Shown: in pieces, positions 17,378 to 27,780 of the stretch
Layout: each line of letters opens with the position of its first letter
Numbering within the stretch: the stretch's first letter is position 1
Assembly (NCBI RefSeq): GCF_002836415.1
Contig: NZ_PJBP01000176.1
Location: forward strand, 1-60,322
Source of the DNA: Psychromonas sp. MB-3u-54
Lineage (GTDB): Bacteria; Pseudomonadota; Gammaproteobacteria; Enterobacterales; Psychromonadaceae
Reading direction: 5' to 3'
Length of the DNA stretch: 60,322 nt
Notes under the pieces: model-generated
The model's input: the letters and a program-made list of their open reading frames with translations, nothing else
What the model was told of the DNA's origin: nothing
Databases searched by the model: none
Program-made: the position numbers and the translations under genes

Positions 17378-17406
17378 ACAGGCATATCTTCCAAGTGCCT
17401 GTTTAT
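17374..17406 (+). repeat. Hairpin overlapping the purU stop codon
   Basis: A perfect 11-bp stem (17374-17384 with 17396-17406) includes the purU TAA in its left arm. No T-run follows, so termination would be weak. It could stabilise the 3' end of the purU message. The msrA start is 66 bp further on. Confidence 0.5.
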
Positions 17407-17472
17407 CGGATTTGTTACATTGTTATTATTACGTTCGCCCCGAAGCGCAATTGTTATAAAGGAATAAGCTTC

Positions 17473-18063
17473 ATGAAATCTAAATTGAGACTCTCACTTT
17501 TAAGCTGTTGTCTGTTGTACAGCGCCAATGTGCTGGCAGACAAAGCCGTCCTGGCCGGAGGATGTTTTTGGTGCATGGAAGCAGACTTTGAAAAACTTTC
17601 AGGGGTGAGTGATGTCGTCTCAGGTTTTACCGGCGGGCAATTAGAAAAACCAACCTATAACGGTGATCACCAGGGGCACTATGAAGCCGTGGAAATCACC
17701 TATGATGCGGATAAAATAAGTTATCGAGCGCTGCTCGACTATTACTGGGTAAATATCGATCCCTTTGACGGGAGAGGGCAGTTTTGCGATAAAGGGCCCA
17801 GTTACCTGAGTGCTATTTTTGTCGCCAGTACCGAAGAGAAAAAAATAGCTGAACAATCTAAAGCTGCGATAGCAGCGCAGTTTGCGAATAAAATGGTTGT
17901 CACACCCGTTTTACCGGCAGCGGTTTTTTATCCTATCAAAGGTGACGAAAGTTATCATCAGGACTATGCCAAAAACAACCCGCTTCGGTATAAAGCTTAT
18001 CGTTGGAATTGTGGGCGGGATAAGCGTCTCAAGAAGATTTGGGGAGAGAAAGCGACTCACTGA
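17473..18063 (+). CDS. msrA: Exported peptide-methionine (S)-S-oxide reductase
   Basis: The 196-residue MsrA-family protein has the active-site motif GGCFWCMEADFEKL (catalytic Cys31 in the precursor) and GYHQDYAKNNP-like KGDESYHQDYAKNNP later. The first 22 residues form a signal peptide (KSKLRLSLLSCCLLYSANVLA), so it should repair methionine-S-sulfoxide in the periplasm, unlike the usual cytosolic MsrA. A longer frame begins at 17395, but the ATG at 17473 has an AAAGGAATAAG ribosome-binding site and begins the signal peptide. No MsrB domain is fused. Confidence 0.93.
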   Translation: MKSKLRLSLLSCCLLYSANVLADKAVLAGGCFWCMEADFEKLSGVSDVVSGFTGGQLEKPTYNGDHQGHYEAVEITYDADKISYRALLDYYWVNIDPFDGRGQFCDKGPSYLSAIFVASTEEKKIAEQSKAAIAAQFANKMVVTPVLPAAVFYPIKGDESYHQDYAKNNPLRYKAYRWNCGRDKRLKKIWGEKATH

Positions 18064-18092
18064 TTGGTGCGTGACAGCTAGTTAGGCAATAC

Positions 18093-18122
18093 AAAAAAAC
18101 GCTGATCATTCAGCGTTTTTTT
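18093..18122. terminator. Bidirectional terminator between msrA and hutH
   Basis: The stem ACGCTGA/TCAGCGT with a TCAT loop is flanked by seven A residues on the left and eight T residues on the right. It therefore reads as an intrinsic terminator for msrA on the plus strand and for hutH on the minus strand. Confidence 0.92.
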
Positions 18123-18157
18123 ATAGGCGTTATATTCGCAAATTTTCCTGATATTTT

Positions 18158-19690
18158 TTACAGGCTCGGCAGCAAACCTTTCGGGATCAGTTTGTTATGC
18201 ATAGCTTCAATTAACAACTGATTTGAGTGTTTAATATCGGGTGCAAAATATCTGTCTTTATCATAAAAATCAACACGCTCCCGTAATTCAGCCTTCGCTG
18301 TTTCTATTAACGCGGAGGATGTTAACGGGGCTCTAAAATCCAGTCCCTGGGCGGCGGCTAATAACTCCACTGCTAAAATTCCACGGGTATTTTCAGCCAT
18401 ATCTTTTAAGCGCCGACCGGCAAAGGTTGCCATTGAAACGTGATCTTCCTGATTTGCCGATGTTGGCAGGCTGTCCACACAAGCCGGGTGAGCGAGTGAT
18501 TTGTTTTCGCTGGCAAGGGCTGCAGCCGTTACCTGTGCAATCATAAAGCCGGAGTTAACGCCGCCGTTGTTGACTAAAAATGGCGGTAATTTACTTAAGC
18601 CACTATCGATTAACAAGGCCATACGGCGTTCAGATAAACTGCCAATTTCAGCAATGGCTAAGGCTAAATTGTCACTGGCCATGGCAATCGGCTCGGCATG
18701 AAAATTACCAGCAGAAATAATGTCGCCGTCCTCGGCAAAGACCAAAGGATTATCCGAGACAGAGTTTGCTTCAATTTCATAAATAGCAGCAGAATTACGA
18801 ATTTGCTGTAAACATGCGCCCATTACCTGCGGCTGACAGCGCAGAGAATAGGGATCTTGTACTTTTTCACAAGCCGTATGTGAATTACTTATTTCACTGT
18901 GTGTATCAAGTATATGACGATAGATTAAGGCTGAATCTATTTGTGATTGATGGCCGCGTACTTGATGTACTCGAGGATCAAAGGGCTGCCGGCTGCCTAA
19001 TGCTGCATCGACCGTCATTGCCCCGCACAAGGTCGCTGAAGCAAACAGATCCTCAGCGGCAAACAGGCCTTCTAAACCAAAGGCGCAGGATGCCTGAGTA
19101 CCGTTTAATAATGCGAGTCCTTCTTTGGGGGCCAAAGTAATAGGCTGCATAGCGGCAACTTGTAACGCTTTGGCACCGGAAATTATTTCCCCCTGGTAAC
19201 GTGCCTCACCTTCACCTAATAAAACCGTGCTCATGTGCGCTAGAGGGGCTAAATCACCCGATGCGCCCACTGAACCTTTCTTCGGCACACAGGGATAAAT
19301 CTGTGCGTTTACCAGGGTCATTAATGCTTCAATAACAGATAAACGAATGCCTGAAAAACCCCGTGCCAGGCTGTTGATTTTTAAGACCATCATCATGCGC
19401 ACGGTTTCATCACTCATCAATTCGCCGATACCGGCCGCATGTGAAAGGACAATACTGCGCTGCAGTGTTTCTAAGTCTTCCGGTGCAATACGGGTATTGG
19501 CCAGCAACCCAAAACCGGTATTGATACCATAAGCGACCCGATTTTCTGCAATCACTTGATTGACAACTTGTGTACTGGCATGAATTGCCTCGATACAACT
19601 TGGGGCTAAATTGACTTTAAGCGCATGACGGCTGATTTTACGCAGTTGAGAAAGTTTCAATTGGCCCGGTTTAATCTGTAATTCGTACAT
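18158..19690 (-). CDS. hutH: Histidine ammonia-lyase
   Basis: The enzyme (510 residues) deaminates L-histidine to trans-urocanate, the first step of histidine degradation. The Ala-Ser-Gly triad that forms the MIO cofactor lies in [17 protein letters not shown], and other family blocks are [15 protein letters not shown] and [16 protein letters not shown] longer frame starts 18 bp upstream at 19708. I prefer the ATG at 19690 because GGAG lies six bases before it and the length then matches the family. It lies 85 bp downstream of hutU and ends at the shared terminator. Confidence 0.96.
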   Translation of the reverse strand: MYELQIKPGQLKLSQLRKISRHALKVNLAPSCIEAIHASTQVVNQVIAENRVAYGINTGFGLLANTRIAPEDLETLQRSIVLSHAAGIGELMSDETVRMMMVLKINSLARGFSGIRLSVIEALMTLVNAQIYPCVPKKGSVGASGDLAPLAHMSTVLLGEGEARYQGEIISGAKALQVAAMQPITLAPKEGLALLNGTQASCAFGLEGLFAAEDLFASATLCGAMTVDAALGSRQPFDPRVHQVRGHQSQIDSALIYRHILDTHSEISNSHTACEKVQDPYSLRCQPQVMGACLQQIRNSAAIYEIEANSVSDNPLVFAEDGDIISAGNFHAEPIAMASDNLALAIAEIGSLSERRMALLIDSGLSKLPPFLVNNGGVNSGFMIAQVTAAALASENKSLAHPACVDSLPTSANQEDHVSMATFAGRRLKDMAENTRGILAVELLAAAQGLDFRAPLTSSALIETAKAELRERVDFYDKDRYFAPDIKHSNQLLIEAMHNKLIPKGLLPSL

Positions 19691-19775
19691 CGTTTTCTCC
19701 GCAGTCATGATCGCTTAGATGGCGAATCATGACAAATAATAGTTAGTTTAATGTGTTTTGCTATTCAATATTCAG

Positions 19776-21452
19776 CTATTCAATATCCAGCATGGGCAAA
19801 TCAAGGTGCTGCTCGCGTGCACATTTCTTCGCTATCTCGTAACCCGCATCGGCATGACGCATCACCCCCGTGGCGGGATCGTTTCTTAATACCCGGCTGA
19901 CACGCTGGTGGGCATCGTCGGTACCATCACAGACAACGACCATGCCCGAATGTTGGGAAAAGCCCATACCGACACCGCCACCATGATGCAGTGATACCCA
20001 AGTGGCACCACTGGCAGTGTTTAATAAAGCGTTTAATAACGGCCAGTCTGACACCGCATCGGAGCCATCGAGCATGCCTTCGGTCTCGCGGTTTGGGCTG
20101 GCGACTGAGCCTGAGTCGAGGTGATCACGGCCAATCACAATCGGGGCTTTGAGCTCGCCATTTTTAACCATTTCATTAAATGCCAGTCCCAGACGCTGCC
20201 GATCTTTTAAACCGACCCAGCAAATACGTGCCGGTAAACCTTGAAATTGAATGTGTTCCCGTGCCATGTCCAGCCAGTTGTGCAGCTCCGGGTTATCGGG
20301 AATAAGATCTTTTACTTTCTGATCTGTTTTGTAAATATCTTCTGGATCGCCAGACAACGCAACCCAGCGGAAAGGACCAATACCTTCACAAAATAGCGGA
20401 CGGATATAAGCCGGTACAAATCCCGGAAAATCAAAGGCGTTTGTAACTCCTTCTTCAAGCGCCATTTGCCGGATATTATTGCCGTAATCAACCGTTGCCG
20501 AGCCCGCAGACTGCAGATTCAGCATCGCCTTAACTTGTACTGCCATGGATTGTTTAGCGGCGTTAACTACCGCAGCTTCGTCGATTTCACGCATTTTCGC
20601 CGCGTATTCCATGGTCCAATTTTGTGGCAGATAACCGTTTAAGGGATCGTGTGCCGAGGTTTGGTCAGTGACCACATCCGGGGTTATTTGACGTTTAACC
20701 AGCTCCGGGAAAATATCCGCGGCATTGGCAAGCAGCGCAATTGAAGTGGGTTTTTTATCCGCTTTTGCCTGTTCAATCATGGTTAATGCCTGATCCAACG
20801 AAGTCGCTTTTTGATCCACATAACCTGTCCGTAAACGGTAATCAATGCGCGACTCATCACATTCTACGGCCAGCATTGAAAAGCCCGCCATAGTGGCAGC
20901 AAGGGGTTGGGCACCGCCCATGCCCCCTAAACCACCGGTTAATATCCAGCGACCGCTGGCGCTGCCGGAAAAATGTTTTTTCGCCATCGCCACAAAAGTC
21001 TCATAGGTACCTTGCACAATGCCTTGAGAGCCGATGTAAATCCAAGAGCCCGCGGTCATTTGTCCGTACATCATTAAACCCTGTTTATCGAGTTTGTTGA
21101 AGTGTTCCCAGTTTGCCCAGTGGGGGACGAGGTTTGAATTGGCAATCAGTACCCGTGGCGCATTTTCATGGGTTTGAAAGACACCGACGGGTTTACCTGA
21201 CTGGACTAATAAGGTTTCGTCATTCTCTAAACGTTGCAGTACTTCGACAATCTTGTCATAGGACTGCCAATCACGTGCAGCGCGGCCAATACCACCATAT
21301 ACAACCAGGGCATGCGGGTGCTCTGCCACGTCCGGGTGAAGGTTATTCATTAACATTCTAAGGGGCGCTTCCGTTAGCCATGATTTAGCATTCAATTTTG
21401 TACCCTGTGGTGCAATAATGGTGCGCGAAGTATCTAAACGCTTATCGGTCAT
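19776..21452 (-). CDS. hutU: Urocanate hydratase
   Basis: The 558-residue NAD-dependent enzyme converts urocanate to imidazolonepropionate. Family blocks are [23 protein letters not shown], the NAD-binding [69 protein letters not shown], the active-site Cys region within [17 protein letters not shown], and [24 protein letters not shown] lies upstream of the ATG. It is separated from hutG by 215 bp, mostly occupied by element B1, so hutUH may be read through from hutIG or have its own promoter. Confidence 0.97.
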   Translation of the reverse strand: MTDKRLDTSRTIIAPQGTKLNAKSWLTEAPLRMLMNNLHPDVAEHPHALVVYGGIGRAARDWQSYDKIVEVLQRLENDETLLVQSGKPVGVFQTHENAPRVLIANSNLVPHWANWEHFNKLDKQGLMMYGQMTAGSWIYIGSQGIVQGTYETFVAMAKKHFSGSASGRWILTGGLGGMGGAQPLAATMAGFSMLAVECDESRIDYRLRTGYVDQKATSLDQALTMIEQAKADKKPTSIALLANAADIFPELVKRQITPDVVTDQTSAHDPLNGYLPQNWTMEYAAKMREIDEAAVVNAAKQSMAVQVKAMLNLQSAGSATVDYGNNIRQMALEEGVTNAFDFPGFVPAYIRPLFCEGIGPFRWVALSGDPEDIYKTDQKVKDLIPDNPELHNWLDMAREHIQFQGLPARICWVGLKDRQRLGLAFNEMVKNGELKAPIVIGRDHLDSGSVASPNRETEGMLDGSDAVSDWPLLNALLNTASGATWVSLHHGGGVGMGFSQHSGMVVVCDGTDDAHQRVSRVLRNDPATGVMRHADAGYEIAKKCAREQHLDLPMLDIE

Positions 21453-21473
21453 TTTTTTTTCCTCGTAATAGTA

Positions 21474-21634
21474 ATACCAAATCCATTAATTTTCTGTTCA
21501 TTTATGCTGGTTAAAATACACGCTAGCTTCGTTATTGATTTTATAATTAGAACAACTAGTTACTGCAATCAATGTCTTGCTTTCATGCATTTTTCCGGCG
21601 CCTAAATAGACCACCTATTTAGTGGAATTGGTAT
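21474..21634. mobile_element. 161-bp inverted-repeat element (MITE-like), divergent copy B1
   Basis: The element has ends ATACCAAATCCATTAA and TTAGTGGAATTGGTAT and is exactly 161 bp like copies A1 and A2. The interior aligns with A2: both have TGCTGGTTAAAATA at the same offset and GAACAACTA near the middle. The terminal 15-40 bases and the right half have diverged. It fills the gap between hutG and hutU, ending 22 bp before the hutU start, so it would be transcribed as a hairpin within the hut message. Confidence 0.75.
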
Positions 21635-21667
21635 GAATTATCCCTTCACAAACAGACGGGTGTGGGT

Positions 21668-22708
21668 CTAACTATGTTTAAACATGGCATGGGAGATATC
21701 CCAGACCAGTCGCGCCGCTAATCTGGCGGTTTGCTGGTCGATATCAAATGCCGGATTATATTCTGCCAAATCCGCTAACAGCAGTTTTGCTTTACCCTTA
21801 TTATTGCTTGCCTCAAAAATCGGCTGCAGCAAGCGCTCGACCGTCTCATAAGAAAGTCCTCTTGCAGCGGGCGCGCTGACACCGGGCGCTATGCCCGCAG
21901 AGAAAACATCCAGATCAATGGTCAGATAAAGGTAATCAACTTGCGCTATAAAGCGGGTTAACTCAGAGATTCTTTTTTCCATCAGGTGGCTTGCAAGCTG
22001 GTTATCTTCGCGGTAAAAAACCTTCAGACTGTCGGCACAGGAAAATAATGCTTGAGTATTACTTGCTCTGCAGACGCCTAAACAGGCGTAATTAAATGCC
22101 CAGCCCAGGTCCTTGCAAAAATCGGCTATCTGGCGAAAAGGGGTACCGGAACTCCCCGAATATTGCGCGCTGTCTTGTGCATAGGATCGCAGGTCAAAAT
22201 GCGCATCAAAGTTGACTATGCCTATTTTAGGCGAGCTGCTATTTGTTTCCTGCAGGTGCGCGGCGAGTCCTCGAAAAGAGCCCCAGGCGATTTCATGACC
22301 ACCACCCAATACTATTACTTTATGCTCCTGCTTGAGCGCAATTTGTACCTGTTTGGCCAGTGTTTGCTGGCTTTCTTCAAGGTTTTTCCCATGGCAAAAA
22401 ACATTACCAGCATCGTAGAAGGACGCTTTCCCCGAGTCCGTTTGCTGATGCCATGCGCTGTTGGCCAATGCTCGACGAATCAGATCCGGCGCATCAAATG
22501 CACCTGTTCGTCCTTTGTTGCGTTTGACACCTTGATCGCAGCAAAAACCCAACAGAGTAATGCCGGAAGCATCCTGCTCCGATGCCGTAAGGCTGACCAT
22601 ATGGTGAAAACGTTTACCGCTCGCGCCATCTTCTGCGTCTGTTCTTCCCTGCCATATGTTTTCTGCTGTCGGCTGGTGCAGGTGATGATGATTAACTTTA
22701 TCAGTCAT
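21668..22708 (-). CDS. hutG: Formimidoylglutamase (arginase family)
   Basis: The enzyme (346 residues from the chosen start) hydrolyses N-formimidoyl-L-glutamate to glutamate and formamide. The ureohydrolase metal-binding blocks are present: [20 protein letters not shown] and [19 protein letters not shown] frame starting at 22723 exists, but the ATG at 22708 has GGAGGG seven bases upstream and overlaps the hutI stop by 8 bases, which suggests translational coupling. Membership of the arginase family rather than the HutF/HutG deformylase pair implies the one-step route to glutamate. Confidence 0.94.
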   Translation of the reverse strand: MTDKVNHHHLHQPTAENIWQGRTDAEDGASGKRFHHMVSLTASEQDASGITLLGFCCDQGVKRNKGRTGAFDAPDLIRRALANSAWHQQTDSGKASFYDAGNVFCHGKNLEESQQTLAKQVQIALKQEHKVIVLGGGHEIAWGSFRGLAAHLQETNSSSPKIGIVNFDAHFDLRSYAQDSAQYSGSSGTPFRQIADFCKDLGWAFNYACLGVCRASNTQALFSCADSLKVFYREDNQLASHLMEKRISELTRFIAQVDYLYLTIDLDVFSAGIAPGVSAPAARGLSYETVERLLQPIFEASNNKGKAKLLLADLAEYNPAFDIDQQTARLAARLVWDISHAMFKHS

Positions 22709-23912
22709 TGCATAACCCTCCATTAATGATCCGTGCTGCCAGCAGGCCAGTGCCTATTTCATAGGCCAGTTGTGCCGGGTGCTCGATATTCCAAAGACAC
22801 AAATCTGCTTCAAAACCCACTTTGATTTGACCGCGCTGCTGCGCTAAACCTAATGCTTTTGCCGCATGACAAGTGACACCGCGCAGGGCCTCTTCCGGTG
22901 TTAAATCAAAGAGCGTACAGCCCATATTCATGATCATTAAAAGGGATGCTATCGGGGAGGTGCCGGGATTAAAATCCGTGGCTAATGCCATTGGTACTTT
23001 GTACGCGCGCAGTAATTCGACAGGCGGTAATTGTGTTTCCCTTAAAAAGTAAAAAGCGCCGGGTAATAAGGTCGCCACCGTACCGCTTTCGGCAAGGGCT
23101 TTAACGCCGGTTTCATCAAGGTATTCAATATGATCCACCGAGCTTGCGCCCATTCTTGCGGCTAATGCGCTGCCGCCTGAATTGCTTAACTGCTCGGTAT
23201 GCCCCTTGATGCCCAGACCAAAAGATAACGCCGCCCTAAAAACCCGTTCTGTTTGCTGTAGGTTAAAACCAATGCCTTCACAGAATACATCCACATAATC
23301 AACTAGTTGCGCGTCAACTGCCGCCGGAATAATAGTATTGCACACATAATCAATATAACGATCCGGGGAGTCTTTAAACTCCGGCGGCACAGCATGTGCA
23401 GCCAGAAGCGTGGTGGACACTTTAATCTTGGCCTGTTGTTCAACCTGCTTGGCGACACGCAGTATTTTTAATTCACTTTCAAGGTCGAGACCGTAACCCG
23501 ATTTTATTTCAACCGTAGTGACGCCGTCTTTAATCAAACCAGAAAGGTGCTGCAGGGCTTTTGCTAACAGTTGTGCTTCCGTGGCTTTCCGTGTGGCGTT
23601 AACCGTGGTCATGATTCCGCCGCCTTGACGGGCAATTTCTTGATAGGGCACGCCGGTTAAGCGTTGCTCAAATTCATGGGCGCGATTACCGGCAAAAACC
23701 AGGTGGGTATGGCAATCGATAAACCCCGGGGTGAGCAGTTTGTTTTCGCAGTCGAACTGTTTACCCGATGACAACAGCGGGCAGGATGCCATTCCACCTA
23801 TCTGTGCGATTTTACCGTTAATGATATTAATAAAATGATTAGCTTTAAGCTGGTAACCCGTGTCGTTCGTTTCCATGGTGACAAGGGTGGCATTGGTTAA
23901 CAGTAAATTCAT
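22701..23912 (-). CDS. hutI: Imidazolonepropionase
   Basis: The 403-residue amidohydrolase-fold metalloenzyme opens imidazolone-5-propionate to N-formimidoylglutamate. Metal-site motif [19 protein letters not shown] follows LLTPGFI. Other blocks are [36 protein letters not shown] and [12 protein letters not shown] (Asp ligand). It is the promoter-proximal structural gene of the cluster. A TGTATATACA palindrome lies 20 bp upstream. Confidence 0.96.
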   Translation of the reverse strand: MNLLLTNATLVTMETNDTGYQLKANHFINIINGKIAQIGGMASCPLLSSGKQFDCENKLLTPGFIDCHTHLVFAGNRAHEFEQRLTGVPYQEIARQGGGIMTTVNATRKATEAQLLAKALQHLSGLIKDGVTTVEIKSGYGLDLESELKILRVAKQVEQQAKIKVSTTLLAAHAVPPEFKDSPDRYIDYVCNTIIPAAVDAQLVDYVDVFCEGIGFNLQQTERVFRAALSFGLGIKGHTEQLSNSGGSALAARMGASSVDHIEYLDETGVKALAESGTVATLLPGAFYFLRETQLPPVELLRAYKVPMALATDFNPGTSPIASLLMIMNMGCTLFDLTPEEALRGVTCHAAKALGLAQQRGQIKVGFEADLCLWNIEHPAQLAYEIGTGLLAARIINGGLCND

Positions 23913-23930
23913 TTTATTCCCGCTTGTTTA

Positions 23931-23945
23931 AATGTATATACAATT
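23931..23945. promoter_or_regulatory. Probable HutC operator upstream of hutI
   Basis: The palindrome TGTATATACA (23933-23942) sits in the context AATGTATATACAATT, 20 bp upstream of the hutI start. From established knowledge, HutC-type GntR repressors bind TTGTATATACAA-like sites. The regulator gene hutC is the next gene upstream. Confidence 0.75.
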
Positions 23946-23999
23946 ACATTAGCAGTTAAAAAATAAAGCGCAAGCATTATGTTAATAATTTGTGGTTTT

Positions 24000-24176
24000 G
24001 AGCTGCGAGTTTCGAGCTACGAGCTACGAGCTTCGAGCTTCGAGTTTTGAGCTGCGAGCTTTGAGTTTCGAGCTGCGACTCATCGCTGACGGCTGACGGC
24101 TGACGGCTGACAGCAGACAGCAGACAGCAGACAGCTGAAGGCCGGCGGCTCGTGCCCCGTAGCTCGCAACTCGCTG
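24000..24176. repeat. Degenerate short-period tandem repeats between hutC and hutI
   Basis: About 85 bp consist of 7-8-base units of the form CGAGCTT/CGAGCTA/CGAGTTT. They are followed by about four CTGACGG units and four CAGACAG units (24092-24135), then GGCTCGTGCCCCGTAGCTCGCAACTCG, which partly complements the first block. There is no ORF. The block occupies most of the 272-bp gap between hutC and hutI. Confidence 0.8.
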
Positions 24177-24184
24177 CTTAGCAT

Positions 24185-24889
24185 TTAGATCTTAGTCTTT
24201 AAGGTCAATTTATATTTATCGGCCGGGTGATACAGCAGGGCGACACTGATCAGATTCTGTTTGCTCCAGGTTCGACGGTTTAAAAGCAGGCAGGGTTGGT
24301 GAGTTGATAAGTGCAAATGTCCCTGAATGCGTTTATTAACCATCACGGCTTCAACGCTATGCTCTATCGAGCTTAAGGGGCAATTTTTTGTCAGGTATTC
24401 GTTGGGTGTCGAACGGTTGAAATCCTGTTTGATATAATCAGGCGCAAACGATGGGTTTACCCAACGCATCTCCAGCTGCAGCGGGCTGTCATCCTCCAGG
24501 TGGATAATCTCACTAAAGTAGATTGGCGTATCAAGAGGCACCCCTAAACGTATTGCCGTTTGCGGATCAGCATGCAGGGTTAATTGAGTCAGCACCTGAC
24601 TGCTGTATTGTTTGCCGCGCTGGCGGATTTCATCGGCTATATTACGAATGTCTATTAATGGGGATTCCATTTTGTTCTGGCAGACAAAAGTGCCAACCCG
24701 CGCCGTTCGTTTTAACAATCCTGCCGTCACTAAATCTCGAATCGCTTTATTGACTGTCATACGGCTGACCCCAAACTGCTCAGTTAACGCCATCTCAGTT
24801 GGGATTTTACTGCCTACCGGCCAGACATTACTGCTGATCTTTTCGTTTATAAATTCTCTGATTTGGATATAACGTGGTGATTTACCCAT
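24185..24889 (-). CDS. hutC: GntR/HutC-family transcriptional repressor of hut genes
   Basis: The 234-residue protein has an N-terminal GntR winged helix (residues about 5-72, with ALTEQFGVSRMTVNKAIRDLVTAGLLKR) and a C-terminal UTRA ligand-binding domain (about 90-230, PIYFSEIIHLEDDSPLQLEMRWVNP). In other bacteria urocanate releases HutC from DNA. Its place directly upstream of hutIGUH and the palindromic operators at both promoters support this role. Confidence 0.93.
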   Translation of the reverse strand: MGKSPRYIQIREFINEKISSNVWPVGSKIPTEMALTEQFGVSRMTVNKAIRDLVTAGLLKRTARVGTFVCQNKMESPLIDIRNIADEIRQRGKQYSSQVLTQLTLHADPQTAIRLGVPLDTPIYFSEIIHLEDDSPLQLEMRWVNPSFAPDYIKQDFNRSTPNEYLTKNCPLSSIEHSVEAVMVNKRIQGHLHLSTHQPCLLLNRRTWSKQNLISVALLYHPADKYKLTLKTKI

Positions 24890-24908
24890 GCATTTACCTT
24901 ATTGTTAA

Positions 24909-24920
24909 TTGACTATACAA
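24909..24920. promoter_or_regulatory. Possible HutC autoregulatory site
   Basis: The sequence TTGACTATACAA, 20 bp upstream of the hutC start, matches the TTGTATATACAA operator type at 10 of 12 positions. This suggests autorepression. Confidence 0.5.
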
Positions 24921-25140
24921 ATACTCCCTTTTTTATCAGAATAAATCAAGTGATAAATAATTAAAGTCACTTAGTTGAAAACAGTAAGTTGGCGCTGAAC
25001 TTTATGCGCACCGGTATACTGGTATAATAGATATTGATAGGAAGCGAGCATAATAACGGTTCGAATTTAAATTCATTTCTATATTGCTGTGTTCCCAAGC
25101 AGATAAATACGCATTCACCTTTAATCCCTAGGATAAAATA

Positions 25141-26625
25141 ATGAAGTACTACAACAAGCTTTCTGAGCATTATAAAAAAATTGCCAATTTTGAGCATCTC
25201 GCTGCAATAGGTGGCTGGGATCAGGCGGTAATGATGCCTGCGGGAGGCAATGAATCTCGCGCGCAGGCAATGGCTGAACTCTCTGTTCATATCCATCAGT
25301 TATCAACGTCGGAGCATCTTGGCGAGTTATTTGCTGATGCTGAATCGGAAAATCTCGGTGAACTTGAGTCCGCGAGTTTGCGTGAAATGAAAGCATCATG
25401 GCAAAAAACGACGGTGCTGCCGCAACGTTTGGTACAGGCTAAATCATTAGCCGGTTCTAAATGCGGGCACGCCTGGCGTACGCAACGCGGCGAAAATGAT
25501 TGGCAGGGATTTTCCAAAAACTTTGCCGAGGTGGTGTTGTTATCTAAAGAAGAGGCGTCGATTCGAGCGGATGCCGCTAATAAAACCCCCTATGATGCCA
25601 TGCTGGATTTGTATGAACCCGGTACTACCAGCGAGCAGCTGGATGGTCTTTTTGGAAATTTAAAAACCTGGTTACCTGATTTAACCCGGAAAATACAGCA
25701 GCGCCAAAGCAGCCAGAAGTTTATCAAACCGACGGAAATTTATACAACCAAGCAGCAGAATGCGCTTGGCCTGGATATTATGAAATTGCTTGATTTTGAT
25801 TTTAATCACGGGCGATTAGATATCAGTGCGCACCCGTTCTGCGGTGGAACCAGTCAGGATGTACGGATAACAACACGTTATGATGAAACGGATTTTGTAC
25901 AATCTTTGATGGGTATTGTCCATGAAACCGGGCATGCCCGTTATGAGCAGGGATTACCAAAAATCCTCACGGGGCTGCCGGTCGGTGAAGCGCGTTCGAT
26001 GGGGATCCATGAATCTCAAAGTTTATTTTTTGAAATGCAGTTGGGTCGCAGTAAGGAATTTATTGATCAACTTGTGCCCTTGGCTTTAAAACATTTTCCG
26101 AATAATAATCCCGCCGTCTTCGAGACCGCTAATCTGCAGAAAATATATACGCGTGTTAACCCCGGATTAATTCGTGTTGATGCCGATGAGGTCACGTATC
26201 CTGCCCATGTTATGTTACGTTATGAAATAGAACGTGATTTAATGAACGGCAATATTAATTATACGGATATCCCGGAATTATGGGATCTTAAAATGCAGCA
26301 ATATTTAGGTCTTTCAACTGCGGGTAACTACAAAAATGGCTGTATGCAGGATATCCACTGGACAGATGGCGCGTTTGGATATTTTCCCAGTTATACCCTG
26401 GGCGCCATGTACGCTGCGCAGTTTATGACCGCGATGAAAAAACAGGTGGACGTTAATGCCTGCCTGAGAGAACAAAAATTAACGCCTATTTTCAATTGGT
26501 TAAATAAAAACATTTGGAGCAAAGCGAGTTTGTTACCAACCGATCAGTTAGTTAAACAAGCAACAGGTGAAACCCTTAACCCCGCTTTATACGGGAAACA
26601 TCTACAGCAAAGATATTTAAGTTAA
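25141..26625 (+). CDS. M32-family metallocarboxypeptidase (carboxypeptidase Taq type)
   Basis: The 494-residue protein has the M32 zinc motif HETGH in GIVHETGHARYEQG. The third ligand region is IHESQSLFFEMQLGRS, and the family block VNPGLIRVDADEVTYPAHVMLRYEIERDL follows. M32 enzymes are cytoplasmic, broad-specificity carboxypeptidases that remove C-terminal residues. Length is typical for the family (about 490-500). The start at 25141 follows CCTAGGATAAAATA. It appears to be a single-gene unit. Confidence 0.95.
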   Translation: MKYYNKLSEHYKKIANFEHLAAIGGWDQAVMMPAGGNESRAQAMAELSVHIHQLSTSEHLGELFADAESENLGELESASLREMKASWQKTTVLPQRLVQAKSLAGSKCGHAWRTQRGENDWQGFSKNFAEVVLLSKEEASIRADAANKTPYDAMLDLYEPGTTSEQLDGLFGNLKTWLPDLTRKIQQRQSSQKFIKPTEIYTTKQQNALGLDIMKLLDFDFNHGRLDISAHPFCGGTSQDVRITTRYDETDFVQSLMGIVHETGHARYEQGLPKILTGLPVGEARSMGIHESQSLFFEMQLGRSKEFIDQLVPLALKHFPNNNPAVFETANLQKIYTRVNPGLIRVDADEVTYPAHVMLRYEIERDLMNGNINYTDIPELWDLKMQQYLGLSTAGNYKNGCMQDIHWTDGAFGYFPSYTLGAMYAAQFMTAMKKQVDVNACLREQKLTPIFNWLNKNIWSKASLLPTDQLVKQATGETLNPALYGKHLQQRYLS

Positions 26626-26745
26626 AATTTTCAATTTATGCGGTTTATGCATAGATAATATGATTAAATTTCATTTTTTTCATAAATTGTTTTGACCTAA
26701 AATATCTATTCTTTAAAGCATCTTTATTATTTACGGAGTATCTCT

Positions 26746-27726
26746 ATGTTTAAAGCACTTATCCTGAATCAGCAAGACAAAAAAACCACTGCAGAAATTT
26801 GCCAAATTGATGAATCTCAGTTACCTGAAGGAGAAGTCTTGATTGATGTTGATTATTCATCATTAAACTATAAAGATGGTTTAGCTATTACCGGCAAAGG
26901 AAGAGTTGTTCGTCAATTTCCTATGGTACCGGGTATCGATTTAGCCGGTCAGGTGGTCGAATCTAAGGATGGGCGTTACCAGGCAGGAGATAATGTTGTA
27001 TTAACAGGTTGGGGCGTTGGTGAAGGTCATTGGGGCGGCATGGCAGAGAAAGCGAGTTTACAAGCTGATTGGTTAGTCCCTCTTCCGCAGGGCATGACCG
27101 GCAAACAAGCGATGATGATTGGCACCGCCGGCTTAACCGCTATGTTATGCGTACAAGCATTAATTGATGCGGGCATTAAACCTGAAAGCGGTGAAATATT
27201 AGTGACCGGTGCGAGCGGTGGTGTGGGCTCGGTTGCCGTGACGTTATTAGCTAAGCTGGGTTATCGTGCCGTCGCCGTGACCGGCAGAGTGGAAGAAAAT
27301 GGTGAGTTGTTAAAACAACTGGGTGCCAGCCGTGTTATACCGCGTTCTGAACTTGAAGAGCCGATCCGTCCATTAGACAAACAGTTATGGGCCGGGGCCG
27401 TGGATACCGCCGGCAGTAAAATACTGGCTAAAGTGCTGTCACAAATTAATTATGACGGTGCGGTTGCGGCATGTGGTTTAGCCAACGGTTTTGATTTGCC
27501 AACCACCGTTATGCCCTTTATTTTACGTGGTGTTAAATTATTAGGTGTTGATTCGGTTTCCTGCCCCTATGCGCGCCGTATGGCCGCATGGAAACGTATC
27601 GCTGAAATCTTGCCAGCCAGTTATTACCAGCAGGCCTGCCACGAAATCGATTTAGAACAAGCAGCAGAATATGCTGAAGCTATCACCAATGGACAAGTGA
27701 CCGGTCGCACAGTCATCAAGCTGTAA
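26746..27726 (+). CDS. acuI: AcuI/YhdH-type NADPH-dependent acryloyl-CoA reductase-like enzyme
   Basis: The 326-residue medium-chain dehydrogenase/reductase has SSLNYKDGLAITGKGRVVRQFPMVPGIDLAG at the N-terminus, GWGVGEGHWGGMAEKA, and a nucleotide site VTGASGGVGSVAVTLLAKLGY. These are hallmarks of the YhdH/AcuI subgroup. AcuI reduces acryloyl-CoA to propionyl-CoA, which detoxifies acrylate, for example from DMSP in marine bacteria. No DMSP lyase gene is nearby, so the physiological link is inference. It is monocistronic with a clear terminator. Confidence 0.88.
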   Translation: MFKALILNQQDKKTTAEICQIDESQLPEGEVLIDVDYSSLNYKDGLAITGKGRVVRQFPMVPGIDLAGQVVESKDGRYQAGDNVVLTGWGVGEGHWGGMAEKASLQADWLVPLPQGMTGKQAMMIGTAGLTAMLCVQALIDAGIKPESGEILVTGASGGVGSVAVTLLAKLGYRAVAVTGRVEENGELLKQLGASRVIPRSELEEPIRPLDKQLWAGAVDTAGSKILAKVLSQINYDGAVAACGLANGFDLPTTVMPFILRGVKLLGVDSVSCPYARRMAAWKRIAEILPASYYQQACHEIDLEQAAEYAEAITNGQVTGRTVIKL

Positions 27727-27754
27727 AGACTATAGTGCTTAAGCAATAATAATG

Positions 27755-27778
27755 AGCCTGCTGCTGCAGGCTTTTTTT
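27755..27778 (+). terminator. Terminator after the acuI-like gene
   Basis: AGCCTGC/GCAGGCT arms (27755-27761 and 27766-27772) around TGCT are followed directly by a run of seven T residues. It ends just before the stop codon of the convergent LysR gene. Confidence 0.92.
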
Positions 27779-27780
27779 AA

